Source: Fredinandcohnia onubensis (GTDB lineage: Bacteria > Bacillota > Bacilli > Bacillales > Bacillaceae_L). From it: a stretch of DNA of 64,000 nt. Where the stretch lies: contig NZ_NSEB01000002.1 of the NCBI RefSeq assembly GCF_002734215.1, positions 62,001 through 126,000 on the forward strand, in the 5' to 3' direction. The notes beneath the pieces are model-generated. The model did not search any database and was not told the DNA's origin. It saw nothing but the letters and a program-made list of their open reading frames with translations. Positions 45,190 through 53,871 of this stretch are shown one piece after another. A program made the translations under genes and the position numbers. Position 1 is the stretch's first letter. Each line of letters opens with the position of its first letter.

Positions 45190-45891
45190 CTAGTCCACAT
45201 AGTAAATCTGCGAATTGGTAGCATCGAGACAGTAGAGTCTTCCTCCATATGCACAGCCGCCATCAATACCGATAATGTTATTTTTTCCGAAATAAACTTC
45301 ATTACTCTTATGTAGATATTTGGTTGGTGTATGACCAAAAACAACGGTCTTATGTCCCGTGTAGCCATTGTGAAATTCCTCGCGAATCCAGACTAATAAA
45401 TGGGGGTCAGTTGATTCTAATGGTGTTTCAGGATGAACCCCTGCATGAACAAAAATATGAGTTTCTGTTTCATAGTAGTATGGAAATTCCTTTAAAATTT
45501 CTAAATGTGGGTATATTTCTTTGTTTATTTGAAGAAGATTAGGCATTTCCTCCGTCGTGTACCAATATTTTGCATCATCCTTTTCAATGTAATAGCCATA
45601 GTTTTGTAATGTTTTAATCCCGCCATTGTAAAACCATCGTTTGACACTCATTGAATCAGCGCGGAAGGCTTCCATCATCATCTTTTCATGATTGCCAATC
45701 AAAGCGATTGCTCCTTTTTCGCGTAATTCAATTACTCTATCTAAAACAGCCCTTGAGTGTGGTCCTCGATCAACATAGTCTCCCAACAACAAAAGTTGGT
45801 CTTCCTGATCATTGTAGTTTACAAGTTCCAAAAGCCGTTCAAATTTATCTAAATCACCATGAATATCACTTATCGCAAGCATTCGTCTCAC
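45190..45891 (-). CDS. PP1-type metallophosphatase (PrpE-like)
   Basis: A 233-residue calcineurin-like phosphatase with all metal motifs: SDIHGD, GDYVDRG, GNHE and the histidines in FVHAGVH and VFGHTPT. It may act on phosphoserine/threonine or on Ap4A-type dinucleotides. The start may be the GTG at 45891 or the ATG at 45882; neither has a strong ribosome site. It converges with the LysR gene and is single. Confidence 0.87.
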   Translation of the reverse strand: MRRMLAISDIHGDLDKFERLLELVNYNDQEDQLLLLGDYVDRGPHSRAVLDRVIELREKGAIALIGNHEKMMMEAFRADSMSVKRWFYNGGIKTLQNYGYYIEKDDAKYWYTTEEMPNLLQINKEIYPHLEILKEFPYYYETETHIFVHAGVHPETPLESTDPHLLVWIREEFHNGYTGHKTVVFGHTPTKYLHKSNEVYFGKNNIIGIDGGCAYGGRLYCLDATNSQIYYVD

Positions 45892-46030
45892 TCAACACAC
45901 AACCTTTTTACAATAATAGGTTCTTCTATTTTAGCACACCCTACGTCTTAGTGAGGAATACCCATTTCGCATACATTTTTTTAGGTGAAAAAATACTAAG
46001 AGCGATCAAAGAAGAAAGAGTGTGGAGCTA

Positions 46031-46696
46031 ATGAACATAAGAAAACCTTTATCAGTTGCTGTTGTTTTTTGTCTTTCATCAATTATTGTGTTTGGGATTC
46101 TGGCCTATTTTGTTCATGTCCATGATGTGATTTATTTTGATAGTCATGTGATAGATTTGGTTCAGGGGATGGAATCAGCGGGACTTACCTTGATGATGAA
46201 GTTCCTTTCGTTTATCGGATCTGCACCAGTCGTCATTGTTTTATCCCTTATTATTTTGTATTTCCTCTATAAAGTACTAAAGCATCGTCATGAGTTGGTC
46301 TTGTTTATAGGAGTGATGGTCGGTTCGCCAATTTTGAACATGTTACTAAAAGGACTATTTGAAAGGGCAAGACCAGAATTCCACAGATTAGTTGAAATTT
46401 CGGGTTATAGCTTTCCGAGTGGTCATGCGATGACTGCTTTCACGTTTTACGGTATCTTCACATTCTTATTATGGCGACATATTCCAGTAGTGTGGGGGAG
46501 AACAGTGCTACTCTTATTTAGTGGAATTATGATAGTAGGGATTGGAATCAGCAGAATTTATTTAGGAGTTCATTATCCAACCGATATAATAGGCGGATAT
46601 TTAGCAAGTGCTACTTGGCTTGGATTTTCAATATGGACTTTTCAGTGGTTCAAAGATAGACAAGCCCACAAACACACGAGACTCCAAACGGGTTGA
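46031..46696 (+). CDS. PAP2 family membrane phosphatase
   Basis: A 221-residue membrane protein with about six helices and the three PAP2 motifs: KGLFERARP, PSGHAM and SRIYLGVHYPTD. It probably dephosphorylates undecaprenyl diphosphate or phosphatidate outside the membrane; BcrC-like function is possible. The ATG at 46031 or the GTG at 46022 can be the start, with GTGGAG or AAAGAG as ribosome sites. Confidence 0.9.
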   Translation: MNIRKPLSVAVVFCLSSIIVFGILAYFVHVHDVIYFDSHVIDLVQGMESAGLTLMMKFLSFIGSAPVVIVLSLIILYFLYKVLKHRHELVLFIGVMVGSPILNMLLKGLFERARPEFHRLVEISGYSFPSGHAMTAFTFYGIFTFLLWRHIPVVWGRTVLLLFSGIMIVGIGISRIYLGVHYPTDIIGGYLASATWLGFSIWTFQWFKDRQAHKHTRLQTG

Positions 46697-46765
46697 TACC
46701 GGATGAAGATGATTCTAACCATTCCCTACATTTTTCAATTGTCGAATCTTAGGGAAAGGTTTTAA

Positions 46766-46794
46766 TTGAAAATGAAAGCGCTGTCAATTATAAT
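46766..46794 (+). promoter_or_regulatory. Sigma-A promoter with perfect cre in the spacer
   Basis: TTGAAA (46766-46771), a 17-base spacer and TATAAT (46789-46794). The cre TGAAAGCGCTGTCA at 46773-46786 matches the consensus in all 14 positions and lies between the boxes, where CcpA would block RNA polymerase. Transcription should begin near 46801. Confidence 0.75.
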
Positions 46795-46811
46795 GAAGTC
46801 AGGTGGATGAC

Positions 46812-46874
46812 ATGTGTGGTCATCATGGTATTTGGCGAAGGTGGGGCCGATACTGTAGTGGGGTAACACGTTAA
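46812..46874 (+). CDS. Possible 20-residue peptide MCGHHGIW...
   Basis: An ATG after AGGTGG opens a 20-codon frame rich in Cys, His, Trp and Arg (two Cys, two His, two Trp, four Arg). The AGGTGG lies at the first bases of the predicted transcript, so the leader is almost only a ribosome site. I do not recognise the peptide. It could be a true small protein or a chance frame inside an RNA. Confidence 0.4.
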   Translation: MCGHHGIWRRWGRYCSGVTR

Positions 46875-46902
46875 ATTGCTTTATTTTAAAGTGTATTATT
46901 AA

Positions 46903-46947
46903 AAAGGGACCATTTAATTCAGCGGAATTAAATGGTTCCTTTTTTTG
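46903..46947 (+). terminator. Terminator of the cre-controlled short transcript
   Basis: A stem of about 15 bp (GGGACCATTTAATT with AATTAAATGGTTCC) around CAGCGG is followed by seven T. Confidence 0.85.
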
Positions 46948-47181
46948 CGTTGGGTTGTCAGGCTTACTAATATGTATAAGATTCTTTTCTGATAAACAAG
47001 GATATGCATCGTTATGAAATGAGCCATATTTACAAATAATAGTTTCATCCATTTCTTTTGAGGTTCTTCTTCAAGTCAAAAGTATAAGAATATGTATGGG
47101 GATCAAGAGATAGATTAAGGCCATCAATGGAACTAAATAACAGTACTTACATTTATTATTAAAAGTATTTTGATATAATTT

Positions 47182-47196
47182 TATTTTCTGAAAAGT
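47182..47196 (+). promoter_or_regulatory. CodY-box upstream of brnQ
   Basis: TATTTTCTGAAAAGT matches AATTTTCWGAAAATT at 13 of 15 positions and lies just after a TATAAT at 47174-47179. CodY with branched-chain amino acids would repress brnQ. Confidence 0.6.
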
Positions 47197-47336
47197 GTTG
47201 CTTTTGGATATTTTGTGTGATATATTAGTTCCTATCAAGTTGATGTTTGTAAGCAAGTGAGTTTACTAGTATAATTTTTTATGCTCTAGATGTATTCGGA
47301 GAATTAGGTGTCTAGAGTGTTTTAGGAGGAATAGAT

Positions 47337-48680
47337 ATGTCATCGAGAGATTCATTTAGCAATGTAATTGCAGTTGGTTTTATGTTGTTTGCATTATTCT
47401 TTGGAGCAGGGAATTTAATCTTCCCGGTACAATTAGGTCAGTTAGCTGGAGACAATGTTTTTACAGCGAATCTTGGTTTCATTATTACAGGAGTAGGGTT
47501 ACCTGTTCTTTGTATACTAGCATTAGCATTCTCAGGTAAAAGTGATTTGGAGTCTTTAGCAGGACGAGTTAATCCTATATATGGTATTTTCTTTACTGTT
47601 GCATTATATTTAACAATCGGTCCTTTTTTTGCAATTCCAAGAACGAATACAGTTGCTTATGAAATTGGGATCGTTCCATTCTTAGAAAATCAAACGAGCT
47701 ATCTCCCGTTATTCCTATTTACAATTGTGTTCTTTGGGGTAACATTATTCTTTTCTTTAAAGTCTAGTAAGATTGTTGATATTGTTGGGAAAATGTTAAC
47801 ACCGATATTATTAATTGTAATTGCTATTCTTATTATAGCGGCATTCGTAAATCCGATTGGTGCAATTCAAGAGCCTACAGAAACTTATATGTCAAATAGC
47901 TTCTTTAAAGGTTTCCAAGAAGGTTATAACACAATGGATGCACTTGCAGCGTTTGTATTTGGAATTATCATTATTAACATCATGAAGCAACGTGGAGCAA
48001 CTTCTAAAAAACAAATCATGATCTCAACAGGTAAAGTTGCATTAGTAGCAGGGGTTTTACTAGCAGTTATCTATTCTTCACTAGCATTCTTAGGTGCAAC
48101 AAGTGTAGAAGGTCTTGGATTCTTAGATAATGGTGGATCAATCCTATCTGCTGCTTCGCTACACTTCTTTGGTTGGTATGGTAAAGTTATTCTTGCAGTG
48201 ATTGTTATCGCAGCTTGTTTAACAACAAGTATTGGACTTATTACATCTTGTGCGTCTTATTTCTCAAAATTAATTCCTGCACTTTCTTATAAGAAGTGGG
48301 CTGTTGTCTTTACAGTATTTAGTGCGGTGATTTCAAACTTTGGTTTAAATACGATTATCAGTTTTTCTATACCAGTTTTAGTAGCTCTATATCCATTAGC
48401 GATTTGCTTAATGGCATTGACTTTCTTACACCCACTATTCAAGGGACGTAAGGAAGTATACCAGGTAAGTATTTTAGTTACATTGATCCTAAGTGTTAAT
48501 GATGGATTAAATGCAGCAGGTGTAAAAATTGCTGCTTTAAATGACCTGTTAGCATCAGTTCTTCCATTATACTCAGTTGGATTAGGCTGGATTGTACCAG
48601 CAATAATCGGTGGTGTAATTGGCTATTTAATTAGTATCATTAAACATGGTGCTCTTAACCCAGAGCCAATTAAAGAATAA
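47337..48680 (+). CDS. brnQ: Branched-chain amino acid:cation symporter
   Basis: A 447-residue membrane protein of the LIVCS family that imports leucine, isoleucine and valine with Na+ or H+. It has about 12 helices and the family N-terminus with GFMLFALFFGAGNLIFP, then GRVNPIYGIFFTVALYLTIGP and AIPRTNTVAYE. TTAGGAGGAAT precedes the ATG. A CodY-like box upstream fits its expected control by branched-chain amino acids. Confidence 0.95.
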   Translation: MSSRDSFSNVIAVGFMLFALFFGAGNLIFPVQLGQLAGDNVFTANLGFIITGVGLPVLCILALAFSGKSDLESLAGRVNPIYGIFFTVALYLTIGPFFAIPRTNTVAYEIGIVPFLENQTSYLPLFLFTIVFFGVTLFFSLKSSKIVDIVGKMLTPILLIVIAILIIAAFVNPIGAIQEPTETYMSNSFFKGFQEGYNTMDALAAFVFGIIIINIMKQRGATSKKQIMISTGKVALVAGVLLAVIYSSLAFLGATSVEGLGFLDNGGSILSAASLHFFGWYGKVILAVIVIAACLTTSIGLITSCASYFSKLIPALSYKKWAVVFTVFSAVISNFGLNTIISFSIPVLVALYPLAICLMALTFLHPLFKGRKEVYQVSILVTLILSVNDGLNAAGVKIAALNDLLASVLPLYSVGLGWIVPAIIGGVIGYLISIIKHGALNPEPIKE

Positions 48681-48685
48681 GACGA

Positions 48686-48725
48686 AAAGCTACTTATAAC
48701 ATAAAGTTGTAAGTAGCCTTTTTTA
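48686..48725 (+). terminator. Terminator of brnQ
   Basis: GCTACTTATAAC and GTTGTAAGTAGC pair around ATAAA and are followed by CTTTTTTAT. Confidence 0.85.
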
Positions 48726-48742
48726 TGTAAGTAGCGTTAGCT

Positions 48743-48770
48743 TTGTGTTAAATATATATCTTGTTATAAT
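48743..48770 (+). promoter_or_regulatory. Promoter of the HAD-antiterminator operon
   Basis: TTGTGT (48743-48748), 16 bases and TATAAT (48765-48770), directly before the RAT element. Confidence 0.55.
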
Positions 48771-48778
48771 AGAAAGTA

Positions 48779-48853
48779 GGATTGTTACTGGTAAAGCAGG
48801 CAAAACCTAAGTAAGGTGTTTCTGTTTTAGGAGACAGTTTATTTAGGTTTTTT
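48779..48853 (+). promoter_or_regulatory. RAT element and overlapping terminator (LicT/SacY type)
   Basis: At 48779-48810 the sequence begins GGATTGTTACTGG and continues with AAGCAGGCAAAACCTAA, the ribonucleic antiterminator pattern of the BglG/SacY/LicT family. It overlaps the 5' arm of a terminator (AAAACCTAAGTAA with TTTATTTAGGTTTT, ending about 48853). A BglG-type protein bound to RAT would open the operon that follows; such a protein is encoded at 49795. Confidence 0.85.
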
Positions 48854-48879
48854 CATTTTATACGAAAGAGGGATTTGGG

Positions 48880-49743
48880 ATGAAACTGATTGCTTCAGAT
48901 TTAGATGGGACTCTATTAAACAATAATCATAAAGTAAGTGAGGCAAATGTACGCGCGATTCAAAAGGCAATGGATAAAGGGATAAAATTTGTTGTTGTAA
49001 CAGGAAGGTCTTATGATGCTGCAAATATGCCCATTAAAGAAGTAGGAATTACTTGTCCAATTATTACTTTGAACGGCGCTAGTTCTTTTGATATAAACGG
49101 GAACGTTTTACGTGATATTCCAATGGATAAATTGGTTTGTAAAAAGGTATACACAGCATGTCATAATGGTGAAATGTATACGGAGTTCTTTACCAACAAG
49201 GGCTTGTTTTCTTTTGGAAGAGATAGCTTTATTGATCGGATGACTAGATGGTGGAAAACAGTCAATCCAAATTTTACAGATGAAGAAATTAATCAAAAAA
49301 TTGAACAGCGTTTCCAAGATGAAAGTGTTCAGTTTATCGAGAGTTATGAACAATTAGAGGCCATTGATGATCTGAAAATTTATAAACTTTTAAGCTTTGC
49401 AGACGATGAGGAAAGACATCAGCAGGTGTATAATGAGCTAAAAGATGAGACTGGAGTGGTAATCACTTCTTCTGGTTACTTAAATCTAGAGTTTAACCAC
49501 CCAGAAGCTATCAAGGGCTTAGCCCTAGCAGAATTAGCTAAAAGCATGGGGATTGAAATGAAGGATGTCATGTCGATGGGAGATAACCTAAACGATAAAA
49601 GTATGCTCGAAATGGCTGGCCGTGGTGTTGCCATGGGGAATGCTGATAAAGAAATACTAGGCATCTGTAAATACCATACAAAAACAAATGAAGAAGATGG
49701 GGTAGCTTTCGCAATAGAAGAGATGCTAAAAGAGCATTATTAA
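48880..49743 (+). CDS. Cof-type HAD phosphatase
   Basis: A 287-residue HAD hydrolase (class IIB, Cof/YidA type). The nucleophile motif is DLDGTLLN (Asp7, Asp9), with TGRS near residue 46, a cap domain (about 85-200) and MSMGDNLNDKSM near residue 230. These enzymes dephosphorylate sugar phosphates or flavin precursors. It is the first gene under the RAT element, so a sugar phosphate is the likely substrate. Confidence 0.88.
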   Translation: MKLIASDLDGTLLNNNHKVSEANVRAIQKAMDKGIKFVVVTGRSYDAANMPIKEVGITCPIITLNGASSFDINGNVLRDIPMDKLVCKKVYTACHNGEMYTEFFTNKGLFSFGRDSFIDRMTRWWKTVNPNFTDEEINQKIEQRFQDESVQFIESYEQLEAIDDLKIYKLLSFADDEERHQQVYNELKDETGVVITSSGYLNLEFNHPEAIKGLALAELAKSMGIEMKDVMSMGDNLNDKSMLEMAGRGVAMGNADKEILGICKYHTKTNEEDGVAFAIEEMLKEHY

Positions 49744-49794
49744 TAAAATCTACAAGCATTAAGTAGGGAATCTATTTAGGGACGGGGTGGATGC

Positions 49795-50643
49795 ATGAAA
49801 ATCGAAAAGGTTTTAAATAACAATGTTGTGATGTGTAGAAATGAACTCGATCAAGAAATAGTGGTCATGGGCAAGGGCTTGGCTTTTCAACGTAAGTCTG
49901 GAGATACTATTAATGCTTCGAAAATTGAGAAAACATTTATCTTGCAAAAGCATGGGATAACCGAAAAGCTTGCCAAGTTACTCGAAGATACATCAGAGCT
50001 GTATTTAAGCATTTCCTCCAAAATTTTAGAATATGCTAAAACTCAATTACCTAATAAACTAGATGATTACCTATATGTGGCTTTAACAGATCACCTTAGT
50101 TTCGCCATTAGTAGGCATAACCAAGGGATTCAATTGAAAAATGCCCTATTATGGGAAATTCGAAAATATTATAGACCCGAATTCCAAATTGCACTAAAAG
50201 CCTTGGATATTATTGAAAAAGAGACGGGTATTAAACTTGATGAAGACGAGGCTGCGTCAATTGCTCTACATTTGGTAAATGGGCAACTCTCAGGAGATAA
50301 TATGGGAGCAGCCGTTCAAATTGCACAGATGGTAAATGATATACTAAACATAGTGAAAGATCACTTTGATATGGAGCTTGATGAGACTTCTCTGAACTAT
50401 GAACGATTTGTAACCCATCTTCGCTTCTTTGGAATGAGGTATATGCGCAAGGAAAAATTATCTGATTCCATTGAAGATTTTTTCCATAAGCAGATCAAAC
50501 TTAAATATTCAGATGCTTATAAATGTACGAAGAAAGTTTCAAAGTTTTTAAAGACAGAGTTTGGTTGGAAGATTTCCAAGGAAGAAGAAGTTTATTTGAC
50601 CGTACATATTCATCGAGTCACAAATCGACATAAAAATCTGTGA
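49795..50643 (+). CDS. BglG/LicT family transcriptional antiterminator
   Basis: A 282-residue protein with the RNA-binding CAT domain (about 1-56) and two PTS regulation domains. The four phosphorylatable histidines are present: TDHLSF and ALHLVN in PRD1, VTHLRF and VHIHRVT in PRD2. When unphosphorylated on PRD1 and phosphorylated on PRD2 it should dimerise and bind RAT. The target RAT is at 48779. GGGGTGG precedes the ATG. No PTS sugar permease gene is in this operon, which is unusual. Confidence 0.92.
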   Translation: MKIEKVLNNNVVMCRNELDQEIVVMGKGLAFQRKSGDTINASKIEKTFILQKHGITEKLAKLLEDTSELYLSISSKILEYAKTQLPNKLDDYLYVALTDHLSFAISRHNQGIQLKNALLWEIRKYYRPEFQIALKALDIIEKETGIKLDEDEAASIALHLVNGQLSGDNMGAAVQIAQMVNDILNIVKDHFDMELDETSLNYERFVTHLRFFGMRYMRKEKLSDSIEDFFHKQIKLKYSDAYKCTKKVSKFLKTEFGWKISKEEEVYLTVHIHRVTNRHKNL

Positions 50644-50712
50644 TCATGTAGATTGTAAGAGAATTACTACCGCATGAAACGCAAATTAATAAATGATGAA
50701 AGGGGTTCAACA

Positions 50713-51762
50713 ATGGGCAAGTTTATCGGATATGTTGGTACTTATACAAAAGGGGACAGCAAAGGAGTCTATACGTTTACTTTAGATACAGACGAACAAA
50801 AAATAGAGGATATAAAGCTTGCGGCAACATTAGGAAATCCTACATATGTAACAGTGAGCCAGGATAATCGTTTTCTTTATTCGGTTATAAAAGATGGAGA
50901 ATCGGGTGGAGTTGCTGCTTATGAAATCGATAGCCAAACAGGTGATTTAAAGCGAGTAAACCATTATGTTTCTGAAGGGGCATCACCTTGTCATGTCAGT
51001 GTAAACCATGCAAATAACCAAGTTTTAACGGCTAACTATCATAAAGGCACAATCGAACTGTATTCAGTTAACAGTCAAACAGGAGGAATTGAATCTTCCC
51101 AATCGGTTGCTGCGCATCAAGGTAAGGGGCCACATGAACGACAAGAAAAGCCTCATACCCATTTTTCAGGATTTACTCCAGATGAAAGATATGTGGTGGC
51201 AGTTGATTTAGGCATTGATAAGCTCATCACTTATGCAGTAGAGAATGGGTCATTACAAGAAGTAAGTAGTTTATCGGTTCGACCAGGAAGCGGGCCAAGA
51301 CATATTGCTTTTCATCCTAATGGGAAACATGCATATCTGATGACAGAGATAAGCAATGAAGTGGTTGTTTTAGCCTATGACAGCAGTAATGGAAGCTTTA
51401 CGGAAGTTCAATATATTTCAACCATTCCTGAGGACTTTACTGAAAACAGTCAAGGTAGTGCTATATATATTTCAAAGGATGGGAAGTTCGTATATGCGGC
51501 TAACCGTGGGCATAACAGTATTGCTGTTTTCCAAGTGAATGAGGCAACAGGGGAGTTAACATTAGTAGAAATGGCATCGTCAAAAGGGGATTGGCCACGT
51601 GACTTTGTATTTGATCCAACAGAAAAATTCATCGTGGGCTCCAACCAGGAATCAAGTAACCTTGTGTTATATGCGAGGGACGAACAAACGGGAAAATTAA
51701 CACTAATTGATTCAGATATCACTGTACCATACCCAGTCTGCGTGAAATTTTTACATAGTTAA
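50713..51762 (+). CDS. 6-phosphogluconolactonase family beta-propeller lactonase
   Basis: A 349-residue seven-bladed beta-propeller of the Pgl/YkgB type. The ATG at 50713 follows AAAGGGG; an in-frame upstream ATG at 50674 has no such site. The N-terminus GYVGTYTKGDSKGVYTF and the repeated blade strands (VGSNQESSNLVLY near the end) are typical, with His and Glu residues expected for lactone hydrolysis in SEGASPCHVSV and GPRHIAFHP. It is the third gene after RAT, so it may act on a phosphorylated sugar lactone. Confidence 0.85.
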   Translation: MGKFIGYVGTYTKGDSKGVYTFTLDTDEQKIEDIKLAATLGNPTYVTVSQDNRFLYSVIKDGESGGVAAYEIDSQTGDLKRVNHYVSEGASPCHVSVNHANNQVLTANYHKGTIELYSVNSQTGGIESSQSVAAHQGKGPHERQEKPHTHFSGFTPDERYVVAVDLGIDKLITYAVENGSLQEVSSLSVRPGSGPRHIAFHPNGKHAYLMTEISNEVVVLAYDSSNGSFTEVQYISTIPEDFTENSQGSAIYISKDGKFVYAANRGHNSIAVFQVNEATGELTLVEMASSKGDWPRDFVFDPTEKFIVGSNQESSNLVLYARDEQTGKLTLIDSDITVPYPVCVKFLHS

Positions 51763-51770
51763 AATATAGA

Positions 51771-51808
51771 AGAGGGCCTGGAAAAAGTACCAGGTTCCTT
51801 TTTTTGTA
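51771..51808 (+). terminator. Terminator of the RAT operon
   Basis: GGGCCTGG and CCAGGTTCC pair around AAAAAGTA and are followed by seven T. Confidence 0.75.
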
Positions 51809-51823
51809 ATTCATACTATCCTA

Positions 51824-51837
51824 TGTAAGCGTTTTAG
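51824..51837 (+). promoter_or_regulatory. Weak cre-like site ahead of the GntR gene
   Basis: TGTAAGCGTTTTAG matches 12 of 14 cre positions and is followed by an AT-rich promoter area with TATAAT at about 51850. Confidence 0.35.
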
Positions 51838-51927
51838 TATAAAATGATTATAATAGAATAATAGTTTATATTGTCCAGGTGAAAGTAAATGCTTACGGAT
51901 GATATTTGTTTAAGGGAGTTTTGGGTT

Positions 51928-52635
51928 ATGAAATATAATCAAGTTAGACGAAGTGATGGCGGTACAAGAAGAGAATATGTCTACTCCTATCTAAATGAAA
52001 AAATTATAGATTTTTCGTTATGTCCGGGTTCTCCAATTTCAGAATCTGAGATTGGGTCTCAGCTAAGTGTTAGCAGAACACCGATTAGGGAAGCTCTGAT
52101 GCAACTTGCAAAGGAAGGATTAATAGAAATAAAGCCACAGATTGGGACTTTTGTATCTTTAATCGATCCGAAACATATTGAGGAATCGCGATTTATGAGG
52201 AAAGCTGTGGAGCTTGCTGTGATTCGAGAAGCGACGGAAAAACTAACTCCTGACTCATTATATAAATTAGAAAAATGCTTAACTATGCAGGAAATTGCCT
52301 TACGGGAAGAAAACGAAAAAGACTTTTTAGCTTATGATGATGAATTTCATGAACTCATTTATAAAGGGTTAGGGATGGACCGTATTTGGAAAGGAATCGA
52401 CCAAATGAACGGGCAGTATAAGAGGGTTCGAATGCTTCGACTTATCACAACAAAGGCTGCGGATTGGGAGACTGTTTTGGATGAACATAGAGCTATTTTT
52501 AATGCTCTTAAATGTAAGGATGTTGTAGCGGCAGAAGAGGTTGTAAATGAGCATATTACAAAAGGTATAGCTCATTTGTATGAATTTAAGAAGGAACAAC
52601 CTGACTATTTTAAGAAAGAAAGTATGTTGATTTAA
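51928..52635 (+). CDS. GntR family regulator (FadR/FCD subfamily)
   Basis: A 235-residue regulator. The winged helix-turn-helix (about 12-75) contains ISESEIGSQLSVSRTPIREALMQL, cut here to mark ISESEIGSQLSVSRTPIREA, and the all-helical FCD effector domain follows (about 85-215, with ESRFMRKAVELAVIREA and DDEFHELI). FCD members sense organic acids or sugar acids with a metal ion. The ATG at 51928 has AAGGGAG nine bases before it; an ATG at 51889 with AGGTGA is an alternative. It may control the preceding operon or a distant one. Confidence 0.88.
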   Translation: MKYNQVRRSDGGTRREYVYSYLNEKIIDFSLCPGSPISESEIGSQLSVSRTPIREALMQLAKEGLIEIKPQIGTFVSLIDPKHIEESRFMRKAVELAVIREATEKLTPDSLYKLEKCLTMQEIALREENEKDFLAYDDEFHELIYKGLGMDRIWKGIDQMNGQYKRVRMLRLITTKAADWETVLDEHRAIFNALKCKDVVAAEEVVNEHITKGIAHLYEFKKEQPDYFKKESMLI

Positions 52636-52648
52636 TTTCATTAGCTAA

Positions 52649-52683
52649 AAACCCACTCAGCCGTAAGGTAGAGTGGGTTTGTC
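52649..52683. terminator. Bidirectional terminator after the GntR gene
   Basis: AAACCCACTC and GAGTGGGTTT pair around a 12-base loop, with A and T flanks. Confidence 0.85.
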
Positions 52684-53676
52684 TTAATCCATTTCTTTTC
52701 GAAGCTCTTCCATTTTGCGTGTTATCAAGGGATAAAAATATTTTCTGGCGCTTGTTGTAGAGTTGCCGCCAAAAAATCCAGTTCCTGGACAGGTTTTAAC
52801 ATTATAGTCAGGCCCTTTATCCAGCACTCTTTCGCCGTTTCGCAGATCCCACCAATGATGGTAGGTAATACTGTCAACGGAAGGAGTTAATCCAAATTTA
52901 AGGCTAAGGGCAGCATTGACATAAATAATTGTGTCGCTTTGTTCTTTCGTCATCCCATCATGGCCAATATCAAAATTTCCAAGGTGTTCAATTGCAATAC
53001 CGACAGAGTTAGCCTTACTACCAATTGTGCCTTCTGGGACAATATGTAGTGGCCTTGAGACAGCAACCTTCCCATCTGGAAAAGTCGTAATATTTTGGGC
53101 GATATGCTTCCAGCCCATATGATTCTTATGATAATTTTCCATACCGGTTAACAGCCCAAAATGGTTGGAGCCATTAAACCGACTATAGTCTGGGACCCAT
53201 GTATGATGCTGCTGGATAAGACTTATTTTTCGTTTAATCTTCTGATTGAAGAGCCAATCTTTAAATTCCTCTTTTGTCATTAAAATGTGTTCCCCTTGCA
53301 TATTCATCCTTCTCGGGGCAATTTTGAGAATCTGTCCTGGAACGACTTTTTCAGTTGTAAGCTTGTTTGTCGTTTTAATCTGCTCAGGGGATGTATGAAA
53401 TTTTGAAGAAAGCTTCTGCAAGGAATCTCCAGCTACAACCTCATAGGAAATGGGTACCCATAGCTTCTGTCCGACAACAAATAAATCTGATTGAATCCCA
53501 TTGGTGATTTTTAATTCTTCTACAGAGATTTCAAATTTTTTTGCAATCCCAGGTAAAGTATCACCAGCTTGGACGACATATATATTTTCAGTACTATTTG
53601 CTCCTACATCTGTAGGGAGGAAAGCGATAAAGATTAAGAAAAAAACTCCAATTACAAATGCTATCCTGTTTATCAT
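52684..53676 (-). CDS. LysM and N-acetylmuramoyl-L-alanine amidase protein
   Basis: A 330-residue secreted protein. A signal peptide (about 1-26) is followed by two LysM domains (about 32-75 and 78-120, VVQAGDTLPGIAK and VVAGDSLQKLSSK) and an Amidase_2 domain (about 140-300). Zinc ligands are the histidines in QHHTWVPDY and the later HH in YHHWWD with Cys in KTCPGTG. It should cut the bond between muramic acid and L-alanine in peptidoglycan. It may act during sporulation or wall turnover; the gene is single and converges on the GntR gene. Confidence 0.88.
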   Translation of the reverse strand: MINRIAFVIGVFFLIFIAFLPTDVGANSTENIYVVQAGDTLPGIAKKFEISVEELKITNGIQSDLFVVGQKLWVPISYEVVAGDSLQKLSSKFHTSPEQIKTTNKLTTEKVVPGQILKIAPRRMNMQGEHILMTKEEFKDWLFNQKIKRKISLIQQHHTWVPDYSRFNGSNHFGLLTGMENYHKNHMGWKHIAQNITTFPDGKVAVSRPLHIVPEGTIGSKANSVGIAIEHLGNFDIGHDGMTKEQSDTIIYVNAALSLKFGLTPSVDSITYHHWWDLRNGERVLDKGPDYNVKTCPGTGFFGGNSTTSARKYFYPLITRKMEELRKEMD

Positions 53677-53871
53677 GGCTCGTTCCTTTCATAACATGTT
53701 AGTATTAGTTTGTAAAAGAAATCTAATATTATGCTTTTTAGGTATTTAGTGTAGGTTCTTTTCAATTTTAGAGGAAATTAGTGACAGAAAGCGAAGTAGT
53801 ACTACGAAGTATATAGTATAAAACCGTCTTCACTTAGGAAGAAGGCAACGGGCGGCAAGGAGGAAAAAGTC

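Larger units (their letters stand above)
46801..46947 (+). ncRNA. Candidate small RNA or small-protein transcript under CcpA
   Basis: Between the cre promoter and a terminator (arms AAGGGACCATTTAATT and AATTAAATGGTTCCTTT, 46903-46947) lies a transcript of about 147 bases. Inside is the 20-codon frame at 46812. The design (cre promoter, short RNA, small reading frame, terminator) resembles Bacillus dual-function RNAs such as SR1, but the sequence is not SR1. Confidence 0.55.

Noticed and set aside
46762-47052. 96-codon frame on the minus strand over the cre-controlled transcript
   Set aside because: No start signal; the plus-strand promoter, cre and terminator account for this region better.
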